Source: Planctomycetota bacterium (GTDB lineage Bacteria; Planctomycetota; PUPC01; DSUN01). Taken from it: DNA of 64,000 nucleotides. A program made the position numbers and the translations under genes. This document shows positions 53,784-62,409 of the stretch, piece by piece. The notes below the pieces were generated by a model that saw only the letters and a program-made list of their open reading frames with translations, ran no database searches and was not told where the DNA came from. The stretch is taken from positions 1 to 64,000 of the forward strand of contig DAOOIT010000025.1 of NCBI GenBank assembly GCA_035384565.1, in the 5' to 3' direction. The stretch's first letter is position 1. Every line of letters begins with the position of its first letter.

Positions 53784-54877
53784 TCGCGGCTGACCGGCAT
53801 GACCACGTAGAGGAAATCCTTCCCCGCGCGGAACAGCCCGGCGCTCCCGGCGTCCCGGAACTCGAGTCGCACACTCTCCTCCTCCAACACCCGCAGGAAC
53901 TCGGTGAGGAACTCCGGGTTGAAGCTGATGTCCACCTTCTCGTCTTTATACTCGATGGGCAGGCTGATGCGCGCCTCGCCAGCCTCCGGCGCGGAAGAGC
54001 GGACCTCAAGGGTATTCTTGGAGAAACACAGTTGCACGGTGCTGGAGTCGGGGCTCGTAACCAGCGCCGCGCGTCGCACGGCCGAGTGGAGTCGTTCGCG
54101 ATCGAGGTCCACCTTCTTGTCGTGATCCTTTGGGATCACGCTCTCATAAGGCGGGAAGTGGCCCTCGACGAGACGCGAGGAGACAACCGCCTGCTGGGTG
54201 CGCGCCACGACCTGGGTCTCACTCACATTGATCCGAACCTTCTCATCGCCATCGTTCAGCACCTTGATGATCTGGTCCAGCGCCTTCGTGGGGACAATCA
54301 ACGACTCATTCGTCCCGGCGGGGTTCTTGGCCTTCTTTTCGATGTGGGCCAGGCGCCGGCCATCAGTGGCCACCATTTCCACTTTGCTCGGCTTGATCAC
54401 CAGGAGCACGCCATTGAGTGCATAGCGGTGCTTGCCCTTGTGCGCCGAGAAGGAGGTCTTGGTCACCATTTCGACGAATTCCTTACGGTCGAACTCATAG
54501 GCCTTCCCTTCATCAAAGGTAGGCAGCTCGGGGAACTCCTCGACAACCTCGGTCGGCAGACGGAATTCGCTGTCCGTCGTCGTGATCAGGCAGTGTCCAT
54601 CCTCGCTCTTGATCTCAAGAGCCTCCTCTGCGGTCTCACGCAGAATCGAGGCCACTCGGGCCTGCGGCACCGCGATGGTTCCCTCCTCGATCACCTCGCC
54701 GCCCTGAATCTGAAGGCGAATGCCGATCTCGAGATCTGTCGCCTGAAGCTCAATCTGGCCTTCCTTGGCGCAGAGCAATACATCAGCCAGAATGGGCCTC
54801 GTAGGCCGCTGTTGCACCACGCTGCCGACCAGTTGAAATGCCGTGTGAAGCGGCGCCGTCTGGCACTTGATCTTCAT
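53780..54877 (-). CDS. dnaN: DNA polymerase III sliding clamp (beta subunit)
   Basis: A 365-aa protein of normal clamp length from an ATG preceded by AGGAGG. Three repeated clamp domains are visible, with FALVGSVVQQRP-like opening (here FQLVGSVVQQRPTRPIL), LNGVLLVIKPSKVEMVATDGRRLA in pieces and the C-terminal FLYVVMPVSR ending typical of the groove. It tethers DNA polymerase III to DNA. Second gene of the dnaA-dnaN-dciA-gyrB cluster. Confidence 0.95.
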   Translation of the reverse strand: MKIKCQTAPLHTAFQLVGSVVQQRPTRPILADVLLCAKEGQIELQATDLEIGIRLQIQGGEVIEEGTIAVPQARVASILRETAEEALEIKSEDGHCLITTTDSEFRLPTEVVEEFPELPTFDEGKAYEFDRKEFVEMVTKTSFSAHKGKHRYALNGVLLVIKPSKVEMVATDGRRLAHIEKKAKNPAGTNESLIVPTKALDQIIKVLNDGDEKVRINVSETQVVARTQQAVVSSRLVEGHFPPYESVIPKDHDKKVDLDRERLHSAVRRAALVTSPDSSTVQLCFSKNTLEVRSSAPEAGEARISLPIEYKDEKVDISFNPEFLTEFLRVLEEESVRLEFRDAGSAGLFRAGKDFLYVVMPVSRE

Positions 54878-55241
54878 CGGGTCTGAGCCTCCTGCTAAGG
54901 CTGGGGTTTCCCTCGCATCAGGGTAGCTGCGGAGGGCAGGTTCTTCCTCTTAATGTAGTCATTTGACAAAGAAAAGCAAATGTTAAATGAGGCTGTGAGC
55001 ATGTGAACAGATCGTTGAAGCAGCGTTATAAGGGCTTGATGCACTGACACTTATGTTAAGTGCATCAGTGTTGATAGCTGTGGGTAGATGGCTGACTGGT
55101 AGCGAGTGGGTCGTTGTGTCTGGTGAGGTTGCGCACACGGCCAAGTACAAACCGACTGGACTTGTGGATAGAGGAAGGAAATGGCTCACCAAAGACACAG
55201 AAACTACCCCCTACCTATCCACTGCTCAGGACGGGTGGTCA
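54878..55241. other. Candidate oriC region between dnaA and dnaN
   Basis: 364 bp without a gene and clearly more AT-rich than its surroundings, especially 54951-54990. DnaA-box-like 9-mers occur: TGTGGGTAG (55079-55087), TGTGGATAG (55163-55171, one mismatch to consensus) and CTATCCACT (55215-55223). An inverted repeat GATGCACT / AGTGCATC lies around 55039-55066. Boxes plus an AT-rich stretch between dnaA and dnaN fit a replication origin. Confidence 0.5.
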
Positions 55242-56624
55242 TCACCGTTTGGAGCGGAGTTGGGTGGTCAGATGCTCAATGGAACCGGCCACAGATGGCC
55301 GCGTCTCAATGAGTTCGCGCACCCGGTCACAGGCGTGCATGACAGTGGTGTGGTCCCTGCCCCCAAAGTAGCCGCCGATCTCCTCGAGTGAGTGGCGCGT
55401 GAGGGTCCGAGCGAGATACATGGCGATCTGACGCGGCTGAGCGACAGACTGCGTTCGTTTCTTCGACTGGAGTTCCGAAAGCTTGACCTGGAAGTGTACG
55501 GTGACCGCCTTGATGACATCGTCCATGGTGATGGCCGCTGCAATGTGGTCCACGGAGTCGCGGAGCGCGTCGCGGGCAAGCTGGACATCAATGGGCTTGT
55601 TCATCAACGAGGAGAAGGCGAGCACTTTGGTGACGGCGCCTTCGAGATCGCGTACGCTCGAGTCGATATTCTCGGCGATGAAGTGGAGGACGTCGTCCGG
55701 CAGGGCGCGGCCGCGATGCTGGGCCTTCGTGCGCAGGATGGCGAGACGCATCTCATAGGAGGGCGCATCAATACGGGCGACGAGGCCCCATTTGAACCGC
55801 GAAACCAGCCGTTCTTCGAGTTTCGTCAACTCCTGCGGGGGACAGTCGCTCGAGAGCACGATCTGCTTGCCTGAGTTATAAAGGGCATTGAACGTGTGGA
55901 AGAACTCCTCCTGCGTCACCTCGCGCGCGCCCTTGCACAGGAAGTGGATATCGTCAATCAGCAGGACGTCCTTGTTGCGGTAGATCTCCCGGAATTTCTC
56001 GCGCTCGTTGTTCTGCACGGAGGCGATGAAATGGTTCATGAAGTTCTCGCACGACAGGTACAGCAGGTTCAGCTCAGGCCTGTGTGCGAGCAGGTGGTGG
56101 GTGATGGCCTGGATCAGGTGGGTCTTACCGAGCCCCACGCCGCCGTGAAGAAAGAAGGGATTGTAGGCCTGCCCCGGATTCTCGGCAATCGCCAGAGCCG
56201 CTGCGTGCGCCACCGCGTTTGAGGTGCCGGCCACAAAGGTATCAAAGACATATTGCTTGTTCAGCCGCGCAGCCCAGTCAACAGGGTAGTACCGGCGCGG
56301 CTCAGGGCGCGACGTGAGAACCGGGGACGCGGAACGCGGCTCTGGCCCGGGCGGAGGTTCCACCTGGGCAGAGGCGGGCGTCTCGTGGACGACGAACTCC
56401 ACCGCCGGGCGCTGGCCTGTCACCGTGAGCACCGCGCGCTGGATCGTGTCGGTGTAGTGCCGCCGTAGCCACTGGTGATAGAAGGAGTTCGGCACCCGCA
56501 GCGTGACCGCCTGGGGCGACAGGTCGGTCATCTCGATGCTTCGAAACCAGGTGTCGAATTGCTGGGAACGGACGTTTCGCTGGATTTCCTGGAGAATCGC
56601 AGGCCAGAGGGCTTCCTGTGGCAT
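55242..56624 (-). CDS. dnaA: Chromosomal replication initiator DnaA
   Basis: A 460-aa protein from the ATG at 56624; a longer in-frame start at 56771 gives a non-conserved leader. Domain I (LWPAILQEIQRNVRSQQFDTW) is followed by a short linker. The AAA+ domain has Walker A GGVGLGKTHLIQAI and Walker B LLIDDIHFL. The DNA-binding domain has the DnaA signature GGRDHTTVMHACDRV. It opens the origin and regulates transcription. DnaA-box-like sites lie right before the start codon, fitting autoregulation. Confidence 0.95.
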   Translation of the reverse strand: MPQEALWPAILQEIQRNVRSQQFDTWFRSIEMTDLSPQAVTLRVPNSFYHQWLRRHYTDTIQRAVLTVTGQRPAVEFVVHETPASAQVEPPPGPEPRSASPVLTSRPEPRRYYPVDWAARLNKQYVFDTFVAGTSNAVAHAAALAIAENPGQAYNPFFLHGGVGLGKTHLIQAITHHLLAHRPELNLLYLSCENFMNHFIASVQNNEREKFREIYRNKDVLLIDDIHFLCKGAREVTQEEFFHTFNALYNSGKQIVLSSDCPPQELTKLEERLVSRFKWGLVARIDAPSYEMRLAILRTKAQHRGRALPDDVLHFIAENIDSSVRDLEGAVTKVLAFSSLMNKPIDVQLARDALRDSVDHIAAAITMDDVIKAVTVHFQVKLSELQSKKRTQSVAQPRQIAMYLARTLTRHSLEEIGGYFGGRDHTTVMHACDRVRELIETRPSVAGSIEHLTTQLRSKR

Positions 56625-57117
56625 AAGTGCGCCGCCTTTCCCTGCACGGGTTTTCCACAGGCTACCCACAGCGTTCGGCAGGCAGAACCGCAGATGCAAG
56701 CCGTGAGCTGCCGCGCTCCCAGCCTTCATCTCCTCCACGCGATCGGTGCCCCATCTGGCAACGTAAGCCAATTACAGCAAGCGACTTACGGTGACAGGTT
56801 CAGGAATGGGCTCTCAGGACGGTCCGCAGAGGTCCGGGCTGCTTCAATGCCTTCGCGAACACTGCTCTCAGGTAGCAGATAGTCTTTTGCACACGCACGG
56901 CTGCGCCCGTAGGCGCAACGGGCGCTGATCCTAGCGCGCGAGAGAAAAATGTCAATCCCCGGTCGGGGCAAATCCGGTAGCGAGCCCCGGCGACCCAGCC
57001 CACTTTGTTGAGAAAGGGCAAGAACTCTGCAAGAAAACAATGAGACGAAATTTGGCGGCAGAGCGGCGCACCCACGCGTTACCCACACAATGCGCACAGG
57101 GCTGCCGGCGGCGCTTC
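56625..57117. other. dnaA upstream region: promoter, DnaA boxes, second oriC candidate
   Basis: 493 bp without a gene. DnaA-box-like sites: TTTTCCACA (56651-56659) and CTACCCACA (56662-56670), just before the dnaA start, and TTACCCACA (57079-57087). An inverted repeat CGTAAG / CTTACG lies at 56762-56791. A promoter is described separately. The region competes with the dnaA-dnaN gap as the origin. Confidence 0.5.
56929..56955 (-). promoter_or_regulatory. Putative dnaA promoter
   Basis: On the minus strand: TTGACA (56955-56950), a short 15-bp spacer and TAGGAT (56934-56929). It would give a leader of about 300 nt containing two DnaA-box-like sites near its end. Confidence 0.5.
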
Positions 57118-57411
57118 TTAGCGCGCCTTGCGCGCGTCCGCGCCGCGGCCCTTCTTCCGACGCTTCGAGGGTGCGGGTTCCTCCGCACGCGGGGCCGCGC
57201 CCCGCACACGAGCCGTCAGAAACTGCCAGCCGTGTGAGATCACATAGAGAAGGCTCAGAAGAAACGCGAACGACGCCACCCCCGTGTCGGCATAGGGCAC
57301 CAGATGCCGCGCGGCGCCCGTCACTGGGTCCGGCCCGAGCCAGAACGCGTCGAGCAGAAACAGCGCCACCACGGCGAGCGAGAGCGTGAACTTGGCGTTC
57401 CACAGCTTCAC
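57118..57411 (-). CDS. Small two-helix membrane protein
   Basis: A 97-aa protein from a GTG that overlaps the upstream stop (GTGA). Two transmembrane helices (residues of about 9-24 and 44-63) precede a very basic tail (PSKRRKKGRGADARKAR). It is coupled to the GT-C glycosyltransferase-like gene and may assist it. No family recognised. Confidence 0.6.
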   Translation of the reverse strand: MKLWNAKFTLSLAVVALFLLDAFWLGPDPVTGAARHLVPYADTGVASFAFLLSLLYVISHGWQFLTARVRGAAPRAEEPAPSKRRKKGRGADARKAR

Positions 57412-59135
57412 AACTCGCCTCCTGGCGGGCCTTTGCGGTTCGGCGCGGGCCGCGGGCCTTGCGGCAGCGCGCGCTCGAGGAGCCGCACCGCCTCCTCCAG
57501 CAGCCGGCGATTCTCCTGCCAGTCGCCCCGCTGCGCCGCCTCGAGCGACGCCTTGTCGAGCGCGCGCGCGCGCGACACGTCCAGGCCGCGGGCCTCGGCC
57601 TCGCGCATCAGCGCGTGCAGCCGTTCCACGATCTGCCGCGGCTCGCCCTTGGCCTTCGGCGCGAAGCCAGGGAAGTCCTCCTTCGGCATCGGCATGAAGG
57701 GCTCTTCGCCCTTCGGCAGGGGGCCAAACGGCTCGCCTGGCCCGTCCTTGCCTCTCGGCACTGGGCCAATGGGGCGCCCCAGACCCGGCCGCGGCCCCGG
57801 CCCCGTGCCGCGGGGCTCGCCGAGGAACTGCACGAAGAACTCGCCCGCTACGCCCAGGCTCACAGCCGCGACGGCCGCCAGGCCCGCATAGCGCGCCGCC
57901 CGCGGCAGGCGCATCAGCAGCGCGGCCGCGCCAATGGCCAGCGGGGCCAGCATCGGCGAGAGCTTCCGGCTCATGAACTGGAAGCTGTCCCCGCGAATCG
58001 TCCGATAGCACAGGTAAACGCCCAGGAACAGCCCAAGCCACAGGCCGAGGAAGAGGGCCGGGCGCAGCCGCCTCCGCTCCATCAGCAACAGCCCGGCCGG
58101 CGCCAGCAGCAGAACCGGGTAGCCCGCCAGAAGCCGCGTGAGGCCCACCGTGAGCGTGTAGCCCTGCGACATGAACCCGCGGGCCTCGCCCAGGAACAGA
58201 TGCCGAAGCGAGAAGACCGCCTCGGCATCCCATAGTGCAAAGTACTTCGCCGTCGGCTGCCCGTCGAGCAGCGACAGCGCGCCGCCCGTCTCCCGCGCCA
58301 GCCGATACTGGTAGCCGCTGCCCAGGAGCTGCCCCGTCGTGGCATAGTTGTACCACAGCAGCGGCACCAGCCCGATGGCCATGCCCGCCACCACCGCGGC
58401 CACCCGACCCCAGCCGAATGGCTCTTGCGGCTCGGCCGCCCCCTCGCCGCGGTGCGCCCGGGCCAGCTCCCGATAGCGGAGCAGGAACAGCCCGGCCTCG
58501 TAGGCGACGATCGCCAGGAATGCGATCGCGTTCGTGTTGCGGAAGAACACGCTCAGCGCCAGCATCGCCCCCGCGATGGCGCACAGCCCCGGGCAGCGCT
58601 TGCGCCGCGCCGCGAAGTACAGCCCCAGCCCCGCCGTCGCCCACACGAAGTAATCGAAGTCGCTCATGTACACGCGGTAGAGCGTCGTCAGAAAGGTCGG
58701 ATTCACGATGAGCAGCAGCGACGCCAGCACCGCCGTCTCGGCCGGCTCCTCGAGCTGCCGCCGCACAAACCAGTAGACGAACCCCACCACGCCGAAGGCC
58801 AGGAACACATTGGTCCACCGGTCCAGCCCCACCCTGTGGAACGCCGCCAGCAGCGCGTAGTGCCCCGGCGACCGCTCGCGGATGAAGCCCAGCGGCGACC
58901 GCACGCCCATCACCATCTGCGGCCCCACCTTCGCCGTGTCGGGCAGCGGAATCTTCGCCAGCTCGCGTGCCTCGGCCTCCGTCATCACCACCTTCCCGCG
59001 GGCGAAGGCATGCATCCCGTAGAAGAAATCGTCGTCGTCCGGCTCGATCATCCGGAATGGCAGCGCCATCGCCACGGCGCACGCGGCAGCGAGCACGGCC
59101 AGCGGAATCAGCACAGGAGGAAGCCGTCGAGACAT
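57408..59135 (-). CDS. GT-C (GT39/ArnT-like) membrane glycosyltransferase
   Basis: A 575-aa protein with 10 or more transmembrane helices. The first extracytoplasmic loop has EPDDDDFFYGMHAFARGK, the acidic motif that in GT-C enzymes holds the catalytic Asp. YMSDFDYFVW is a second conserved-looking loop. The C-terminal 130 residues are soluble, Pro/Gly-rich, then helical. Such enzymes transfer sugars from polyprenyl phosphates to proteins or lipids. Substrate unknown. A strong promoter lies 80 bp upstream. Confidence 0.65.
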   Translation of the reverse strand: MSRRLPPVLIPLAVLAAACAVAMALPFRMIEPDDDDFFYGMHAFARGKVVMTEAEARELAKIPLPDTAKVGPQMVMGVRSPLGFIRERSPGHYALLAAFHRVGLDRWTNVFLAFGVVGFVYWFVRRQLEEPAETAVLASLLLIVNPTFLTTLYRVYMSDFDYFVWATAGLGLYFAARRKRCPGLCAIAGAMLALSVFFRNTNAIAFLAIVAYEAGLFLLRYRELARAHRGEGAAEPQEPFGWGRVAAVVAGMAIGLVPLLWYNYATTGQLLGSGYQYRLARETGGALSLLDGQPTAKYFALWDAEAVFSLRHLFLGEARGFMSQGYTLTVGLTRLLAGYPVLLLAPAGLLLMERRRLRPALFLGLWLGLFLGVYLCYRTIRGDSFQFMSRKLSPMLAPLAIGAAALLMRLPRAARYAGLAAVAAVSLGVAGEFFVQFLGEPRGTGPGPRPGLGRPIGPVPRGKDGPGEPFGPLPKGEEPFMPMPKEDFPGFAPKAKGEPRQIVERLHALMREAEARGLDVSRARALDKASLEAAQRGDWQENRRLLEEAVRLLERALPQGPRPAPNRKGPPGGEL

Positions 59136-59218
59136 GACACAACCTTTCCGGGCTGGGGCCCCTGGCCAATTGGTCCGACTGGTCCGACCTGTGCCAACGC
59201 GCCGGCCCGTCCGCCCGA

Positions 59219-59247
59219 ATTATAGGCCGCCCCCGGGCCCCGATCAA
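59219..59247 (-). promoter_or_regulatory. Promoter of the GT-C gene
   Basis: On the minus strand: TTGATC (59247-59242), a 17-bp spacer and consensus TATAAT (59224-59219). Confidence 0.7.
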
Positions 59248-59286
59248 GCTCACTGCCTCACGCCACTGGCCATTGCAGGCGTGCGC

Positions 59287-59320
59287 GATTGTCGCGCTTT
59301 CGCGCGGAAGCGCGACAATC
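59287..59320. repeat. Perfect 13-bp hairpin in a divergent gap
   Basis: GATTGTCGCGCTT at 59287-59299 pairs exactly with 59308-59320 around an 8-nt loop. It lies between two divergent promoters, in the 315-bp gap between the GT-C and amidohydrolase genes, so it is not a terminator; operator or repeat are both possible. Confidence 0.7.
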
Positions 59321-59394
59321 ACACCGCCCGCGCCCGCCCGCGCCCATTCCTGACCGCCCAACCCCAACACCGATCACCTATCCCGCACCCCTCA

Positions 59395-59423
59395 TTGACA
59401 CCCGCTGCGCCCGGCGCTACCAT
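59395..59423 (+). promoter_or_regulatory. Promoter of the amidohydrolase gene
   Basis: TTGACA at 59395-59400, a 17-bp spacer and TACCAT at 59418-59423; start codon at 59451 after GAGGAG. Confidence 0.6.
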
Positions 59424-59450
59424 CGTCCTCGCGCAGAGGAGTGACCGCTG

Positions 59451-60323
59451 ATGATAGACGTCCACGCCCATATCGGCCGCACGGGCAGGCGCCGCACCGA
59501 CACGCTCTCTGCCCAGCAACTCGTCGCCAAGATGGATGCCTGGGGCATCGCTCAGGCCTGCGTCCTGCCCCTCCACGACAACCCCGAGGGCTGGTATCTC
59601 GGGAACACGACCGAGGAGGTCATCGCCGCCTGCGAGCGGCACCCCGGCCGCCTCATCCCCTTCTGCCTCATTGACCCGCGCTTTGGCGACAACAGCCCGA
59701 CGAGCGACTTCCGCGACCTGTTGACCGAATATAAAGAGCGCGGCTGCCGCGGGATCGGCGAGTTCCTGCCCAATCTTCTGTTCGACGACCCCCTCTGCCT
59801 CAACCTCTACACCCAGGCGGGCGAGGCGGGCCTCCCCGTCCTCTTCGACATGATGCCCCAACTCGGCGGCATGTACGGCGTCGTGGATGAGCCTGGCTTG
59901 CCACGCCTTGAGCGCGCCCTCCGCGAGTCGCCCCACACGATTTTCATCGGCCACGGCCCCGCCTTCTGGGCCGATATCTCGGGCGACGTGCGGCCCGGAC
60001 AGCGCGGCGGCTACCCCAAAGGCCCCGTCGCCCCAGGCGGAGCCGTCCCCCGCCTGATGGAGCAGTATGCGAATCTCTGGGCCGACCTTTCGGCGGGCAG
60101 CGGCCACAATGCCCTCACCCGCGACCGCGCCTTCGGCATCGAGTTTCTCAACCGCTTCAAGGACAAGCTCCTCTTCGGCACCGACGTCCTGCGCCACGAC
60201 CAGACCGAGGCCGACATCCCCATCGTCGGCCTCCTGCGCCGCCTCCTGGCCGAAGGCCGCCTCCCCCCCGCCGCCCACGCCAAGATCGCCCGCGACAATG
60301 CTGTGAGGCTGCTGGGTGTGTGA
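59451..60323 (+). CDS. Amidohydrolase family protein (amidohydrolase 2 type)
   Basis: A 290-aa TIM-barrel protein starting MIDVHAHIGRTG, whose HxH is the first metal pair. Later ligands are in FIGHGPAFW and the terminal aspartate in LLFGTDVLRHDQ. The family hydrolyses or decarboxylates cyclic and aromatic substrates; the planctomycete copies are mostly uncharacterised. Single-gene unit, ending 50 nt from the convergent dGTPase gene. Confidence 0.82.
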   Translation: MIDVHAHIGRTGRRRTDTLSAQQLVAKMDAWGIAQACVLPLHDNPEGWYLGNTTEEVIAACERHPGRLIPFCLIDPRFGDNSPTSDFRDLLTEYKERGCRGIGEFLPNLLFDDPLCLNLYTQAGEAGLPVLFDMMPQLGGMYGVVDEPGLPRLERALRESPHTIFIGHGPAFWADISGDVRPGQRGGYPKGPVAPGGAVPRLMEQYANLWADLSAGSGHNALTRDRAFGIEFLNRFKDKLLFGTDVLRHDQTEADIPIVGLLRRLLAEGRLPPAAHAKIARDNAVRLLGV

Positions 60324-60372
60324 CTGCGGGAGGGCGAAGCAAACGCGGGCCGATCGGTCGTTGTGGGGAGAA

Positions 60373-61557
60373 TCAGACCGTGCTTCGGGGGAAGAATAGC
60401 TCTTCGAAGGCCGATACGAAGAAGGAATCAGTCATCCCTGCGACAAAGTCCAAGGCCAGTTGCTCCGGCCTCTCCTCGCGCCATGTCCGGACATCGCGCA
60501 CGAGGAACTCGCTCAAGACCTGCAGACACCACGGTCGTGCCTGGTCGGGGAAGAGATCGCCATCCTGCCTGTTCCCTGCGGCCGCGAGCAAGCTGGTGAG
60601 CTCATCAAACATGAATCGCATGGCCTTGTCAATCTGTCGGAAGCGCTGTGTGACGGTCTCGCTTCTGTAGATGCGCTCCCTGCTGAACTCGTAGAGAGCG
60701 TTCAGGGCCTCATGGACGGAGGCGCCAACGCTGATGCGGTCATGGTCACGGCTGTTCGTCACAATGTCCCTGACGAGGTTGGCGATGATGCTCTTGTTCC
60801 GTGTCCCGAGTGTCCGGCGGACCACCTTCGGCAGCTCGCCCTCAGCCACGAGCTTCTCCGCATACGCATCCTCAAGGTCCCTGCCGATATAACCCACCTT
60901 GTCGGCCCAACGGACGACGCAGCCTTCCAGCGTGGCCGGTCTGTCTTCACCTCGGCGGATGGACTCCAGACATTCGGGTTGTTTCTGCCTGTCCGGCTCC
61001 AGCGTCTGCTCGAAGCCCTCGCCATAGTGGCACGCGATCCCGTCTCGGACGGCAAAGGTCAGGTTCAGACCGCGGTGCTCATCGTAGGGGGAGTCGAGCA
61101 GGTCAACGACGCGCAGGCTCTGGAGTTCGTGCGAGAAGCCGGGCAGGCCCGCCTTTCGAGCCAACTCGTCGAGGCACCGTTCGCCCTTATGGCCGAAGGG
61201 CGCGTGTCCTACGTCGTGCCCGGCCGCGATGGCGGAGACCAAGTCGGTGTTGAGGAGCAGGGCGCGTGCGATCGTGTTCGCCACGGATGCGACGTGGAGG
61301 CTGTGTTCAAGCCGCGTACAGAGGTGGTCGTTTCGGGGAGAGATGAACACCTGGGTCTTGTGGCGCAAGCGGCGGAAGGCCCGCGAGTGGATGATCCGCG
61401 TGTAATCCCTCTCAAAGTCGGTACGGAAATCGTCTGGTGTGCAGGGGAACCTGCGCCCGGCGACACGGCGGTCGGCCGTCTTGGCTGCGACAGATCTGAG
61501 GACCCTTGCCTCAAGCCGCTCCCGCTCTTCCCTGGGGCACGAATCGGCGTGCGCCAT
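60373..61557 (-). CDS. dgt: dGTPase-like HD-domain dNTP triphosphohydrolase (second copy)
   Basis: A 394-aa protein with TRIIHSRAFRRLRHKTQVF, the HD-fold histidine in TRLEHSLHVASV, the HD pair in GHDVGHAPFGH and later WADKVGYIGRDLEDAY. It should hydrolyse dGTP or other dNTPs to nucleoside and triphosphate. It differs clearly from the copy at 11750 (different spacing after TQVF, different C-terminal half) and has visibly lower GC than neighbours. It is the second gene of an operon with a nucleoside 2-deoxyribosyltransferase-like gene 28 nt upstream. Two nucleotide-degrading genes together suggest dNTP salvage or phage defence by dNTP depletion (inference). Confidence 0.88.
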   Translation of the reverse strand: MAHADSCPREERERLEARVLRSVAAKTADRRVAGRRFPCTPDDFRTDFERDYTRIIHSRAFRRLRHKTQVFISPRNDHLCTRLEHSLHVASVANTIARALLLNTDLVSAIAAGHDVGHAPFGHKGERCLDELARKAGLPGFSHELQSLRVVDLLDSPYDEHRGLNLTFAVRDGIACHYGEGFEQTLEPDRQKQPECLESIRRGEDRPATLEGCVVRWADKVGYIGRDLEDAYAEKLVAEGELPKVVRRTLGTRNKSIIANLVRDIVTNSRDHDRISVGASVHEALNALYEFSRERIYRSETVTQRFRQIDKAMRFMFDELTSLLAAAGNRQDGDLFPDQARPWCLQVLSEFLVRDVRTWREERPEQLALDFVAGMTDSFFVSAFEELFFPRSTV

Positions 61558-61585
61558 GATCTCCCCTCAAGCGGAGCCTTGAGCT

Positions 61586-62239
61586 TCACGTAGCGACAAC
61601 ATGCCGGGTGTCTGGCTTGTGTGTGGCCACTTCCTCGGCCAGGACCGCGGCGATGTTAGCGATTCTGTCGCGGCTGTTGGCGGCAGCCCAGATTCTACCC
61701 CCCAGGTCGAGATACTGGGCGATCTGGTGGAGTCTTCGCCTGCTCCGCGTCGTGCGCGTTTCCTTCTGTGACGCGGCTCTCTTCACTGCTGTAACGACTT
61801 CCTGCGCGCCGCGGCACAACTGGAAATCGAACAGCCCCGTGACTAGCGGGTTGTCTTGTCCCAGGAACACCGAACGCGAATCCGACTTGTAGCCGACCAT
61901 GATCTTGCCGTAACACCACGCGATCGCGGCCTCCGAGACCGCGCCTTCGTCGGGCACGCGGCCGTTGAGGTTCACAACGATGGCTTGGCACTTCTCAATA
62001 ACCTGGTAGACGTCGAGAGCGAAGATGGCTTTTGCGGTGACGTCGCCCGCCTTGGCGTGCTCGACTCCCAGGGCAACCAGTTCATGGACCACCTTGGTCA
62101 GTTCGAGCCCGTCCCGTTGCGGCAAGAACGTCTCGAGCCCTGCACACTCGAGCGCATGAGCCAGTTCGCGCATCTCGTCCTGTTCCTTGGCGTTGAACAG
62201 AGGACCGGCGCAGTACACGCGAATCGTTTCTCTTGCCAT
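61586..62239 (-). CDS. Nucleoside 2-deoxyribosyltransferase-like protein
   Basis: A 217-aa protein. IRVYCAGPLFNAKEQDEM is the family start. NLNGRVPDEGAVSEAAIAW follows, with a Glu matching the catalytic nucleophile position in NDT/RCL enzymes, then YGKIMVGYKSDSR. These enzymes cleave or exchange the base of deoxynucleosides or deoxynucleotides. The C-terminal 60 residues are an Arg/Lys-rich helical extension beyond the core. I chose the ATG at 62239, where the conserved fold begins. It is the first gene of the operon with the second dGTPase. Confidence 0.8.
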   Translation of the reverse strand: MARETIRVYCAGPLFNAKEQDEMRELAHALECAGLETFLPQRDGLELTKVVHELVALGVEHAKAGDVTAKAIFALDVYQVIEKCQAIVVNLNGRVPDEGAVSEAAIAWCYGKIMVGYKSDSRSVFLGQDNPLVTGLFDFQLCRGAQEVVTAVKRAASQKETRTTRSRRRLHQIAQYLDLGGRIWAAANSRDRIANIAAVLAEEVATHKPDTRHVVAT

Positions 62240-62301
62240 GGCGAAACCCCACAATCGGGGAACGGTTACGGGGAGTGTTGCCCCCACTCACTCGTGTCGG
62301 T

Positions 62302-62330
62302 ATACTACCAGATGGTGGAGCGCGCGTCAA
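62302..62330 (-). promoter_or_regulatory. Promoter of the deoxyribosyltransferase/dGTPase operon
   Basis: On the minus strand: TTGACG (62330-62325), a 17-bp spacer and TAGTAT (62307-62302); the start codon is about 62 bp downstream of the -10 box. Confidence 0.7.
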
Positions 62331-62409
62331 TAGTAGGTTCGCCCGGCCGAGGGCGTCTGCTGGTGACCGCGCGAGCGAGTTGGGGCAATGGCGCACGGGG
62401 ACTGCCGAC

